Assembly (NCBI GenBank): GCA_037200385.1
Contig: JBBCGL010000001.1
Span: 2,557,418-2,621,417, forward strand
Source of the DNA: Rhizomicrobium sp.
GTDB lineage: Bacteria > Pseudomonadota > Alphaproteobacteria > Micropepsales > Micropepsaceae
DNA: 64,000 nucleotides
Direction: 5' to 3'
Shown here: positions 17,383 to 24,785 of the stretch, piece after piece
Numbering within the stretch: position 1 is the first letter of the stretch
How the letters are laid out: every line of letters starts with the position of its first letter
Program-made: the position numbers and the translations under genes
Notes under the pieces: generated by a model
Seen by the model: only the letters and a program-made list of their open reading frames with translations
Told to the model about the DNA's origin: nothing
Database searches by the model: none

Positions 17383-18059
17383 AGCCAGCGCAGCGTGGGC
17401 GGCAGCAAATCCTGCGGCGCGTATTCGAGATGGATCACGCGACGGTGTTTCGGCGCCTTCGCGGGCGACGACGCGTGCAGCAGGAGTGGCCTGAAGGCGA
17501 GTGCCGAGCCCGCTGGCGCGAGACAGACGGCTTCCGGGATTTCCGCGCGCAGGGATGCAATCCGGTCGGCCTTGATCCGTCCCATCTTGTGCGTTCCAGG
17601 CAAGACGCGGAGCGGGCCGTTCTCCGCGCCGCAATCGTCCAGATGAATGCGCAGCGTCACCATGCGGTCGAGGATATCGGACGGCGGCTGCACGTGATGG
17701 AGACCCGCCTTGACGGACCAATTGCTCCAGCCGGCAATCTCGTGGCGCTCCGCGACGGCGAGCGCCCGGTCCTGGTGCCAGGCGACGGGCCAATTGGCGC
17801 CGGGCGTCTTGTCGAAGAAGATGCCGCGCACCGGTCGCGCATCGGGGCCGATGAACGATGCCGCGAGGCCGAACACGCCGGCGCTTCGCGCCAGCGCTGC
17901 GATCTTCGGCTCGTCCAGGATGTTGCGCGCGCCGTAGACGTCTTCGCCGCGCATGGAGCGCGCGAAGCCTGAGGTTTCGATAATTGCGATGAGCGACGCG
18001 ATGGACGCAGCGTCGACGACGTTCGGGATGATCGCGAAACCGTCGCGCTCCAGGCTCAC
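17379..18059 (-). CDS. Phytanoyl-CoA dioxygenase (PhyH) family protein
   Basis: Fe(II)/2-oxoglutarate-dependent dioxygenase fold, 226 residues. The metal triad is visible as WHQD (HxD) near residue 110 and the distal His in LLLHASSPAKAPKHRR, whose Arg would bind 2-oxoglutarate. GTG at 18059 overlaps the stop of the upstream quinone reductase gene (GTGA), so the two are translationally coupled. Substrate unknown. The neighbours (quinone reductase, TetR, divergent thioesterases) suggest lipid or xenobiotic metabolism. Confidence 0.82.
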   Translation of the reverse strand: MSLERDGFAIIPNVVDAASIASLIAIIETSGFARSMRGEDVYGARNILDEPKIAALARSAGVFGLAASFIGPDARPVRGIFFDKTPGANWPVAWHQDRALAVAERHEIAGWSNWSVKAGLHHVQPPSDILDRMVTLRIHLDDCGAENGPLRVLPGTHKMGRIKADRIASLRAEIPEAVCLAPAGSALAFRPLLLHASSPAKAPKHRRVIHLEYAPQDLLPPTLRWL

Positions 18060-19024
18060 GGCTCGATCACGACCTTGCCGATCACGCTGCGGTCCTCCAG
18101 CGTGCGCATCGCGTCCACCGCCTGCGCCAGCGGGAAGCGCGCGTGGATGTGCGGGTGGATTTTCTTTTCGGCCAGCAGCTTGGTGATCGCGAACATGTTC
18201 TGGCGGCCTTTCTCGGGAAATTTGCGGCCGTATTCGCCGGCGCGGACGCCGAGGATGGAGTAGCCCTTGATCAGCGGCATGTTCACAGAGATCGATGGGA
18301 TGCGGCCGCTGGTGAAGCCGATAATGGTTATGCGTCCGTCGAAGGCGATGCAGCGCGTCGACTCGTCGAACACGTCGCCGCCGACGGGGTCGTAGACCAC
18401 GTTGGCGCCTTCGCCGCCGGTGATCTCCTTCACCGCCTCGCGGAAGCCGCTCGATTCGAGCACGTGGTCGGCGCCGTAGGTCTTGAGGAAGTCGCGCTTG
18501 GCTTGCGTCGAGGCGGTGGCGATCACCTTGGCGCCCAGATGACGGCCGAGATCGACCGCGGCGAGACCGACGCCGCCGGCGGCGCCGTGCACCAGGAGCC
18601 ACTCGCCCGCTTCCAGCCGGGCGCGGCGGACCAGCGCGACATAGGCGGTGAGATAGGCGACGGTGAAGCTCGCGGCTTCGGCATAGCCGATGCCTTGCGG
18701 GATCGTGCGCAGGCTCGCGGCGGCGACCTGCATCTCTTCGGCATAGCCGCCGAGCCCACCGCAGATCACGCGGTCGCCGACCTTGACGGTCGTCACGGCC
18801 TCACCGACCGCGATCACGTCGCCCGCCGCCTCGCTGCCGGGCGTGAAAGGCAGCGGCGGCTTGTGCTGGTACTTGCCCTGCACTGTCAGGATGTCGGGGA
18901 AGTTCACGGCGGCGGCACGGATGCGGATGCGCGCCTGGTCCGGCCGCAGCGGCGGCAGATCGACGTCTTCGAGCCGCAGCGTGCCGATATCGTCCGCGAT
19001 GGCGCGGCAGACGATAGCCTTCAT
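18056..19024 (-). CDS. NADPH:quinone reductase-type zinc-independent MDR oxidoreductase
   Basis: 322 residues of the medium-chain dehydrogenase superfamily: GroES-like N-terminus (FPDILTVQGKYQHKPPLPF, PGSEAAGDV) and Rossmann domain with VHGAAGGVGLAAVDLGRHLG. No structural-zinc cysteine cluster, which places it with quinone oxidoreductases (Qor). Lies 10 bases downstream of a TetR gene in the same direction and is coupled to the PhyH gene. Confidence 0.88.
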   Translation of the reverse strand: MKAIVCRAIADDIGTLRLEDVDLPPLRPDQARIRIRAAAVNFPDILTVQGKYQHKPPLPFTPGSEAAGDVIAVGEAVTTVKVGDRVICGGLGGYAEEMQVAAASLRTIPQGIGYAEAASFTVAYLTAYVALVRRARLEAGEWLLVHGAAGGVGLAAVDLGRHLGAKVIATASTQAKRDFLKTYGADHVLESSGFREAVKEITGGEGANVVYDPVGGDVFDESTRCIAFDGRITIIGFTSGRIPSISVNMPLIKGYSILGVRAGEYGRKFPEKGRQNMFAITKLLAEKKIHPHIHARFPLAQAVDAMRTLEDRSVIGKVVIEP

Positions 19025-19034
19025 CGGGGTGTTC

Positions 19035-19694
19035 TCACGCCAGGCCCGTCTTGGCGTCGGGATGGCCGGCGTCGGGCAAGGTGCGGATGCCGCCGAGGAA
19101 CAGCGCGGTCGCGAAATTCGCCGCGGCGGCGGGATCGCGATGCTCGCGCTGGACCATGCGTTCGGCGACCTCGAAGGCGACGCCGACGATGGCGGCCATC
19201 AGGTAGTCGGCGTCGATCGGCGGGAACAGGCCGTCCTGGATCGCCTTCTCGATATCCTCGCGCAGCTCCTCGAAGCCGGCGACGACCTCGGGCGTGTCGA
19301 CGCGGAAACGGGTGGTGTCGGCGGTGTGGCGGATGGTGCGGAAATTGATGTGATCCTCGGCCACGAACTGCATGAAGGTCAGGAAGGTGCCGGAGATGAA
19401 CTCCTCGACCGACTTGGCCATCTTGCGCTGATCGCGCAGGCGCGGGCGGATCGCCAGGGCCACGTCGTCCTGGATCGCCTGGTACACCTCTTCCTTGGAC
19501 TTGAAGTAGTTGTAGAAGGTTCCCGAAGCGAGCGGGGTGGCGCGGATGATGTCGCGCACCGTGGTGGCGCCGAAGCCGAGTTCGCCGAAAACCTGGCGGG
19601 CCGCTTCAAGGATCAGCTCCCGGTTCTGGGCCTTGGTCTGCTCGCGCTTGCCGAGGGGCTCGGCGCGGGTGGGCTTGGCCAATGACGATTCCAT
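19035..19694 (-). CDS. TetR-family transcriptional regulator
   Basis: 219 residues. N-terminal HTH of the TetR type (NRELILEAARQVFGELGF, then TTVRDIIRATPLASGTFYNY, then FKSKEEVYQAI) and a helical ligand-binding C-terminus. First gene of a tetR-qor-phyH run and divergent from two thioesterase genes. An inverted repeat 75 bases upstream is a candidate operator. The usual role would be repression relieved by an acyl-CoA or hydrophobic ligand. Confidence 0.9.
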   Translation of the reverse strand: MESSLAKPTRAEPLGKREQTKAQNRELILEAARQVFGELGFGATTVRDIIRATPLASGTFYNYFKSKEEVYQAIQDDVALAIRPRLRDQRKMAKSVEEFISGTFLTFMQFVAEDHINFRTIRHTADTTRFRVDTPEVVAGFEELREDIEKAIQDGLFPPIDADYLMAAIVGVAFEVAERMVQREHRDPAAAANFATALFLGGIRTLPDAGHPDAKTGLA

Positions 19695-20007
19695 GACGCT
19701 CTCAGGTGAAGTGACCAGCGGATTCTAGCGATCCGTGACTGAGCGTCAATTTTCCCTGGTGCCCAGATCCACTATATGTAGTGGTTCCAATGGCCGGCAA
19801 ACACATCGTATTGTTTTCGTCTTGCGCGAATCCGCACATTGTATGCCCCCACCGGGAATTTCCGGCGTTCGAACCTCCGAAAGTCGGAGGAAAATACAAC
19901 GACCGCAGCGACGGCTTGGAGCGGCGGCAGGCAGCAGATGGTGACTGGCATATTGGTTTGCAAGTGTCGAGTTTGACAGGGATGAAGGCGCGTTCTCCCT
20001 TAATGGG
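19695..20007. other. Divergent tetR/thioesterase intergenic region
   Basis: 313 bases without a credible gene. Holds the 16-bp inverted repeat at 19769-19784 and a 7-bp stem at 19874-19880/19884-19890 (CCTCCGA-AAG-TCGGAGG) followed by AAAA. This is lower in GC than its surroundings and is where the promoters of both directions should lie. Confidence 0.5.
19769..19784. promoter_or_regulatory. Candidate TetR operator
   Basis: Perfect inverted repeat CCACTA-TATG-TAGTGG between the divergent tetR and thioesterase genes, 75 bases from the tetR start. Size and position suit a TetR-family operator controlling both directions; the link is inference. Confidence 0.45.
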
Positions 20008-20469
20008 ATGAGCGATGGTGTGGATGACAAGGTGGCGGTCTTGGCGACCGCGATGGGCGGGACGGCGTTCCTCAACGCGCTGGGGGCGGTCATCGTCTCC
20101 GCCACGGTGGGCAGGAATCTGATGCGTCTGCCTTATGCGCCGCATCTGGTCGGCAATCCCGACAGCGGCGTGGTGCATGGCGGCGCGGTGACGGCGATGC
20201 TCGACCAAGCCTGCGGCATGGCGGTAGGTTCCGCACTGGGCCTGGAGCGACCGGCCGGCGGCCTGCGCAGCATCGCGACGCTCGATCTGCGGATCGACTA
20301 CATGAAAGCGGCGAAGCCCGGCGCCGACATCTTCGTCACGGGCGAATGCGTGAAGATCACGCGCCAGATCGCCTTCGCGCGCGGCCGCGCCTACCAGGAC
20401 AGCGAGGAGGATCCGATCGCCGCGGCGACCGGCACCTTCATCATCACCGATATCAAGCCGGGGAGCTGA
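20008..20469 (+). CDS. Hotdog-fold thioesterase, PaaI/YbgC-like
   Basis: 153 residues, single hotdog domain: LVGNPDSGVVHGGAVTAMLDQACGMA is the HGG motif with the catalytic-region acid, then LDLRIDYMKAAKPGADIFV. Hydrolyses acyl-CoA thioesters; the acyl group is not predictable. Two bases separate its stop from the next thioesterase gene. Confidence 0.85.
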   Translation: MSDGVDDKVAVLATAMGGTAFLNALGAVIVSATVGRNLMRLPYAPHLVGNPDSGVVHGGAVTAMLDQACGMAVGSALGLERPAGGLRSIATLDLRIDYMKAAKPGADIFVTGECVKITRQIAFARGRAYQDSEEDPIAAATGTFIITDIKPGS

Positions 20470-20471
20470 GC

Positions 20472-20906
20472 ATGGAGTTACTGGAGCGCGCGGCGCAGGC
20501 CGGCACGGCCCCCGACATCGGCGCGCTGGTCGCCGCGGTGCCCTATTGCGCCTTTCTCGGCGTGACAGCACGGCTCGTGGACGGGCGCATCGTGCTCGAG
20601 ATGCCGTTCGCGCAGAAGCTGGTCGGCAATCCGGTGCTGCCGGCGATCCATGGCGGGGTGATCGGCTCGCTGCTGGAGACCGCAGCGATCGTGCAGGCGG
20701 TCCGGGACACCAGGAGCGCCGCGATCCCCAAGCCGGTGGACATCACGATCGACTATCTGCGCACGGGACGATCGGTGACGAGTTTCGCAACCGCAAGCCT
20801 GGCGCGGCAGGGACGGCGGGTCGTCAATGTGCATGCCTGGATGTGGCAGGAGGACGAGGCCAAGCCGATCGCCGCGCTGCGCGGGCATTTCCTGCTGAAG
20901 GGGTGA
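20472..20906 (+). CDS. Second hotdog-fold thioesterase
   Basis: 144 residues: LVGNPVLPAIHGGVIGSLLE, then VDITIDYLRTGRSV. It is a diverged paralogue of the upstream gene, with the same HGG region but different substrate-pocket residues. The ATG at 20472 lies 2 bases after the previous stop, so the pair may act as a hetero-oligomer. The two are probably controlled by the divergent TetR. Confidence 0.83.
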   Translation: MELLERAAQAGTAPDIGALVAAVPYCAFLGVTARLVDGRIVLEMPFAQKLVGNPVLPAIHGGVIGSLLETAAIVQAVRDTRSAAIPKPVDITIDYLRTGRSVTSFATASLARQGRRVVNVHAWMWQEDEAKPIAALRGHFLLKG

Positions 20907-20939
20907 CGTTTTCCTCCCTGCGGTTAGGGGGACACGACG

Positions 20940-21335
20940 TCAATTCCACCGGCCGCCGATGTTCACGCTCACGCGGCCGGCGCCCAGCAGCGCGACTGCG
21001 AGGCCGCCGAGCAGGTAGAAGGTCTCCAGCTCCAGCGCATAGCCGCCCATCGGATTCAGCTTGCCGAGGCTCGCCACGCCCGCAAGCGCGATCGCCGCGA
21101 TCATGTTCGCCACGATGAGCAGGCCGCCGATGCGCGAGAACAGGCCGAGGATCACGAGGATCGGACCGGCGATCTCGCCGAGATAGACGCCGTAGGCGAG
21201 CAGGTCTGGCAGATGCGCGGCAACGACCAGCGCCTTGATCGGCGCGATGCCGGTGAGCAGCTTGTGAACGCCGTGCAGCAGAAGCAAGCCGCCGACGCCA
21301 AGACGAACGACGAGTTTTCCGAAATCTTCCTGCAT
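20940..21335 (-). CDS. DoxX-family inner-membrane protein
   Basis: 131 residues, four hydrophobic segments: LVVRLGVGGLLLLHGVHKLL, PILVILGLFSRIGGLLIVAN, and a C-terminal GGYALELETFYLLGGLAVAL typical of DoxX. Family members are linked to redox and thiol stress or thiosulfate metabolism. Convergent with the thioesterase pair, 33 bases apart. Confidence 0.85.
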   Translation of the reverse strand: MQEDFGKLVVRLGVGGLLLLHGVHKLLTGIAPIKALVVAAHLPDLLAYGVYLGEIAGPILVILGLFSRIGGLLIVANMIAAIALAGVASLGKLNPMGGYALELETFYLLGGLAVALLGAGRVSVNIGGRWN

Positions 21336-21361
21336 GTTTTCCCCCCATGCGTGTGGAGGGA

Positions 21362-21796
21362 CTATACGCCTTCCGGCGCCAGGACTGCAGGGTCTGCCGT
21401 ATAAAGCGGCATCTCGGGCGCGGCGGGGAATTCGAGCGCCGGATAGCGGCGGATTTTCGGCCGTGGGCTGCGGAATTGGCGGGCGCTCACGGTTAACGGC
21501 TTGCGCTTGCGCGCCGGAAGCACTGCGGCGCGCGGGACACGCGGCGCGGAAAAATTGCGTGAGGGCATGACGGGTGCGGGTGCCGCGAGCGCGACCGGCG
21601 CCTCCTTCGGCGGCGCATGCGCCGGCGCGGCGCGGTGGTCATGCCAGATCGCAAGCAGGCTGGTGCGCACGCCTTCCACCGCCATGACCAGGAAAAACAC
21701 CGCGCCCGCCGCGATCATGATCGCCACAAAAGGCGACTGACGCCCCACGACGCCCAGCGCGAGATGCCACACGTCCACCCAACCGGCCTCATGCAT
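21362..21796 (-). CDS. Hypothetical single-pass membrane protein with basic Pro/Ala-rich tail
   Basis: 144 residues from ATG 21796. An ATG at 21835 would add 13 residues but sits directly on the U-tract of the pyrD terminator, so I prefer the later start. One membrane segment (FVAIMIAAGAVFFLVMAVEG), then a long tail rich in Pro, Ala, Arg and Lys. No family recognised. Lies between the terminator of pyrD and doxX. Confidence 0.5.
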   Translation of the reverse strand: MHEAGWVDVWHLALGVVGRQSPFVAIMIAAGAVFFLVMAVEGVRTSLLAIWHDHRAAPAHAPPKEAPVALAAPAPVMPSRNFSAPRVPRAAVLPARKRKPLTVSARQFRSPRPKIRRYPALEFPAAPEMPLYTADPAVLAPEGV

Positions 21797-21836
21797 CGGC
21801 CAATACCCCAACTCACCCCTGCCCGTATTGTGCATG

Positions 21837-21880
21837 AAAAAAGCCGGGCCGCCATGCGGCGGCGGCGCAGCGCGCGGCTT
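21837..21880 (-). terminator. Intrinsic terminator downstream of pyrD
   Basis: Inner stem 21848-21853/21858-21863 (GCCGCC-ATGC-GGCGGC) and outer AAGCCG/CGGCTT pairing (21841-21846 with 21875-21880). On the minus strand it ends in CGGC followed by six T. It lies about 55 bases past the pyrD stop. Confidence 0.6.
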
Positions 21881-21935
21881 TGTCTGCGCGATGGTTGATG
21901 CCTAGCGCGCGTGCAGAGCGAACGGAAATTGGGCG

Positions 21936-22982
21936 CTACGCGTCCTTGCCGACCGCGTCCGCCACGCGCGCAAAGCCGTCGCGGGCGAGGCAGGCGAGCA
22001 GGTCGCGCTTGATGCGCGCGACGAGGCCGGGGCCTTCATAGGCGAGCGCGGAATAGAGCTGCACAAGGCTCGCGCCGGCCCGGATCTTGGCGTAGGCGTC
22101 GGCGCCGTTCGCGATCCCGCCGACCCCCACCAGGGTGAGACGCGGCGAGACGCGGCGGCGCATCTCGCGCAGGATGCGCGTCGACGGCGCGAGCAGCGGT
22201 GCGCCGGAGAGCCCGCCCTGCTCTTTCGCCTGCGCGCTCTTCAGCGACGGCGGACGCGCGATCGTGGTGTTGGAGACGATCAGGCCGTCGATATGCGCCT
22301 CGCGCAGGACGTCGGCGATGTCGTCGAGCGCAGCCTCGTCGAGGTCCGGCGCGATCTTGAGGAGCAGCGGCGCGCGCAGCGACAGTCGCGTGCGGTCGCC
22401 GGTGAGATGGCCCAGCAGGCGCTCAAGCTCGTCGCGGCTCTGCAGTCCGCGCAGGCCCGGGGTGTTGGGCGAGGAGACGTTGATCGCGACATAGTCGGCC
22501 CACGGCCCGAGCCGCGCGAAGGCGGTGCGGTAGTCGCCGATCCGGTCCGCGGTCTCCTTGTTGGCGCCGATATTGATGCCGACGATGCCGCCTTTCGGCC
22601 GGGCGCCCAGACGCTCCGCCGCGCTCTCCATGCCGCCATTGTTGAAGCCCATCCGGTTGATCACCGCGCGATCCTCCGTCAGACGGAAAAGCCGCGGCCG
22701 CGGATTGCCAGCCTGCGGCCGCGGCGTGACGGTGCCGCATTCGACGAAGCCGAAGCCCAGCCGCAGCATCGCGACGGGAATCCGTGCATCCTTGTCGAAA
22801 CCGGCTGCCAGACCGACCGGGTTGGGGAAATGAAGTCCAAAGGCCTCGACGGCGAGGCGCGGGTCGTCGGCCGCCGGGGCGGCCAGCAGCGGTGTGAAGG
22901 TCTTCGCCAGGGACATCGTCGCGCGATGCGCGGTTTCTGCCGGAAGAAGCCGCAGGATTTGTGTGGCAAAGTCCAAAATCAT
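21936..22982 (-). CDS. pyrD: Dihydroorotate dehydrogenase (quinone), class 2
   Basis: Membrane-associated FMN enzyme that oxidises dihydroorotate with ubiquinone in pyrimidine synthesis. 348 residues. Signatures: N-terminal amphipathic helix of the class 2 enzymes, FPNPVGLAAGFDKDARIP, VECGTVTPRPQAGNPRPRLF, NRMGFNNGG, NVSSPNTPGLRGLQ (catalytic Ser), and VGVGGIANGADAYAKIRAGA for FMN phosphate. GGGGTC precedes the ATG at 22982. Divergent from an S24-type repressor gene. Confidence 0.95.
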   Translation of the reverse strand: MILDFATQILRLLPAETAHRATMSLAKTFTPLLAAPAADDPRLAVEAFGLHFPNPVGLAAGFDKDARIPVAMLRLGFGFVECGTVTPRPQAGNPRPRLFRLTEDRAVINRMGFNNGGMESAAERLGARPKGGIVGINIGANKETADRIGDYRTAFARLGPWADYVAINVSSPNTPGLRGLQSRDELERLLGHLTGDRTRLSLRAPLLLKIAPDLDEAALDDIADVLREAHIDGLIVSNTTIARPPSLKSAQAKEQGGLSGAPLLAPSTRILREMRRRVSPRLTLVGVGGIANGADAYAKIRAGASLVQLYSALAYEGPGLVARIKRDLLACLARDGFARVADAVGKDA

Positions 22983-23016
22983 GCTTTGACCCCCTAGACC
23001 ATACGGCAGTTAGAGT

Positions 23017-23056
23017 GGTAATTCCTACACTTACCTTATTTCTAGGAACAATTACC
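23017..23056. promoter_or_regulatory. Imperfect dyad between pyrD and the S24 repressor
   Basis: GGTAATTCCTA at 23017-23027 and TAGGAACAATTACC at 23043-23056 are inverted with a 3-base offset. The AT-rich dyad lies in a 108-base divergent region and is the obvious place for the adjacent LexA-like protein to bind. The binding assignment is inference. Confidence 0.35.
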
Positions 23057-23090
23057 CTGATAACCGGACCAGCTTCTCACGGATAATCGG

Positions 23091-23720
23091 ATGCTGACCC
23101 ATACACAAATCTGGCATGCCATCGACGCCCTGGCGGCGCGGCACGGGCTTTCCGCGTCCGGCCTCGCCAAGCTCGCCGGGCTCGACCCGACGACTTTTAA
23201 CAAAAGCAAGCGCGGCGGCGCCAATGGAAAGCTGCGCTGGCCTTCGACCGAGAGCGTGTCGAAGGTGCTGGCGGCGACCGGCGCGACGCTCGACGAATTC
23301 GTCGCGCTGATCGGAACTTCGCGGCGCAGCTTCAGCCGCAGCGTGCCGCTGATCGGCCTGGCGCAGGCGGGTTCCCAAGGCTTCTTCGACGATGCGGGCT
23401 TTCCGGTCGGCGCAGGCTGGGACGAAATCCCGTTCCCCGAAGTCGCCGACGAGCACGCCTATGCGCTGGAGATCACCGGCGAGTCGATGATGCCGGTCTA
23501 CCGCGACGGCGACCGCGTGCTGGTCTCGCCGGCGGCGCAGGTGCGGCGCGGCGACCGCGTCGTGGTGCGCACCCATGGCGGCGAGGTGATGGCCAAGCAG
23601 CTCGCGCGGCAGACCGCGCAGCGCATCGAGCTGAAGTCGTTCAATCCCGCCTTCGAGGACCGCAGCTTCGCGCTGTCGGAGATCGCCTTCATGCACCGGA
23701 TCATCTGGGCGAGCCAGTGA
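23091..23720 (+). CDS. S24/LexA-like self-cleaving transcriptional repressor
   Basis: 209 residues: N-terminal helix-turn-helix (HGLSASGLAKLAGLDPTTFN) and a C-terminal S24 serine-protease domain. The cleavage dyad A93-G94 (LAQAGSQG), the catalytic serine S132 (TGESMMPVYRDGD) and lysine K169 (GEVMAKQLAR) are all present, so RecA- or stress-stimulated self-cleavage is possible. Longer N-terminal HTH than LexA itself and no LexA-type wing, so it is a cI/HdiR-like regulator rather than the SOS repressor. Divergent from pyrD. No phage genes are near it. Confidence 0.85.
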   Translation: MLTHTQIWHAIDALAARHGLSASGLAKLAGLDPTTFNKSKRGGANGKLRWPSTESVSKVLAATGATLDEFVALIGTSRRSFSRSVPLIGLAQAGSQGFFDDAGFPVGAGWDEIPFPEVADEHAYALEITGESMMPVYRDGDRVLVSPAAQVRRGDRVVVRTHGGEVMAKQLARQTAQRIELKSFNPAFEDRSFALSEIAFMHRIIWASQ

Positions 23721-23732
23721 CAACGCGTTTTT

Positions 23733-23866
23733 CTCCCCCGTGTTCACGGGGGAGGTGGCGCGCCGCGCAGCGGCGTGACGGAGGGGCCGGTACCGACCGT
23801 GCAACCGCCCCCTCCACCAAATCGCTTTGCGATTTGGTCCCCCTCCCCTAACAACGGGGGGAGGAA
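23733..23866. repeat. Intergenic palindromic repeat between convergent genes
   Basis: Contains a perfect 10-bp stem (23733-23742 with 23745-23754, CTCCCCCGTG and complement), a central CGCGCCGCGCAGCGGCGTGACGG-type segment, a CCAAATCGC/GCGATTTGG hairpin, and a terminal CCCCCTCCCC/GGGGGGAGG pairing. It has the form of the interspersed elements seen between genes in many alphaproteobacteria. No U-tract follows, so it is not a simple terminator. Confidence 0.6.
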
Positions 23867-23868
23867 AG

Positions 23869-24642
23869 TCAGGGATACCCCTGATACTTCCGCACCCTGG
23901 CATTGAAGCCGTCGACGTCGTTCTTGTTCATCAGGATCAGGAGTTCGGCGGCGCGGGTCTTGGCCACGCCTTCATAGGCGCTGGCCGGTTTTTCCTTCGC
24001 GATGCGCGCGAAGGCATCCCTGATCTCGTGGCCGAAACGGTCGGCATCGTAGCCGGAGAGCGACAGCGCATATTGATAGCGGATCGCGAGATTGTCGGGC
24101 GCGGCCTTGAACGCGGCGGCGAAGGCGGCGAGCCCCTTGTCGACCGTCGCGCCATAGAGCCAGCTTGCGAGATAATCGCCGCCGGTGCGCACGATCTCCA
24201 CATTCCAACCGCCCGTCGCACCGAGCGCCCATGGGTTCTTCGGCTCGAGGCCGAGCGCGGTGTCGAGCTCGCGTTTCGCCTGTCCCGGATAGTTGTGGGC
24301 CCGTGCCCAGACCGGGCCGACGACCCGCGCCTCATAGCCCATCGCGACGGCGAGATAGACATGCGCGTCGACAAGATGCGGATCGGCGGCGGTGGCCTTG
24401 CGCGCCAGGGCCTCGGCATGGCGCAGGCAATCGAGACAGGGTGCGGGGCGGGTCGTCGCATCGGCCAGCGCGGCGCGAGCGGCGGCAAGATAGCCTTGCG
24501 CGGTATTGGCGGCGACGCCAGCCTTCATCGCGTCGGCATAGCGGCCGGCGGCGTAGAGGTCGTAGGGGGTGGGCGCGGGGGCGGCGGTGGCGAGTGTGGC
24601 GCACAGCGCGGCGATCGCTATGACGAAAAAGCTCTTTGTCAT
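23869..24642 (-). CDS. Exported TPR-like protein of unknown function
   Basis: 257 residues. Signal peptide 1-21 (FFVIAIAALCATLATAAPAP), then helical repeats resembling TPRs (YDLYAAGRYADAMKAG, RHAEALARKATAADPHLVDA, AKRELDTALGLEPKNPWAL). Paired cysteines in PAPCLDCLRHA could form a disulphide or bind metal. The ATG at 24642 is formed by the edge of a repeat element and has only GGGG immediately before it. The fit of the signal peptide supports the start. Convergent with the S24 repressor across another repeat. Confidence 0.68.
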   Translation of the reverse strand: MTKSFFVIAIAALCATLATAAPAPTPYDLYAAGRYADAMKAGVAANTAQGYLAAARAALADATTRPAPCLDCLRHAEALARKATAADPHLVDAHVYLAVAMGYEARVVGPVWARAHNYPGQAKRELDTALGLEPKNPWALGATGGWNVEIVRTGGDYLASWLYGATVDKGLAAFAAAFKAAPDNLAIRYQYALSLSGYDADRFGHEIRDAFARIAKEKPASAYEGVAKTRAAELLILMNKNDVDGFNARVRKYQGYP

Positions 24643-24772
24643 CCCCGGCCGAACGCCGCGAGAGCGGCGCGAGGAGAAGGGTATCCAGGTCTGAAGGACC
24701 ACCCTGGCATTTCCGACCTGGGTCCCCTTCCCTCGCGCCGCGCGCAAGCGCGCGACGCTCGCCGGGGATGAC
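24638..24772. repeat. Inverted-repeat element between lysS and the TPR gene
   Basis: Perfect 12-bp terminal inverted repeat GTCATCCCCGGC (24638-24649) and GCCGGGGATGAC (24761-24772). The inside contains a second imperfect inversion (GGTATCCAGGTC and GACCTGGGTCC). The left terminus includes the start codon of the TPR gene. MITE- or REP-like. Confidence 0.7.
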
Positions 24773-24785
24773 AATTGGGGTTGCA

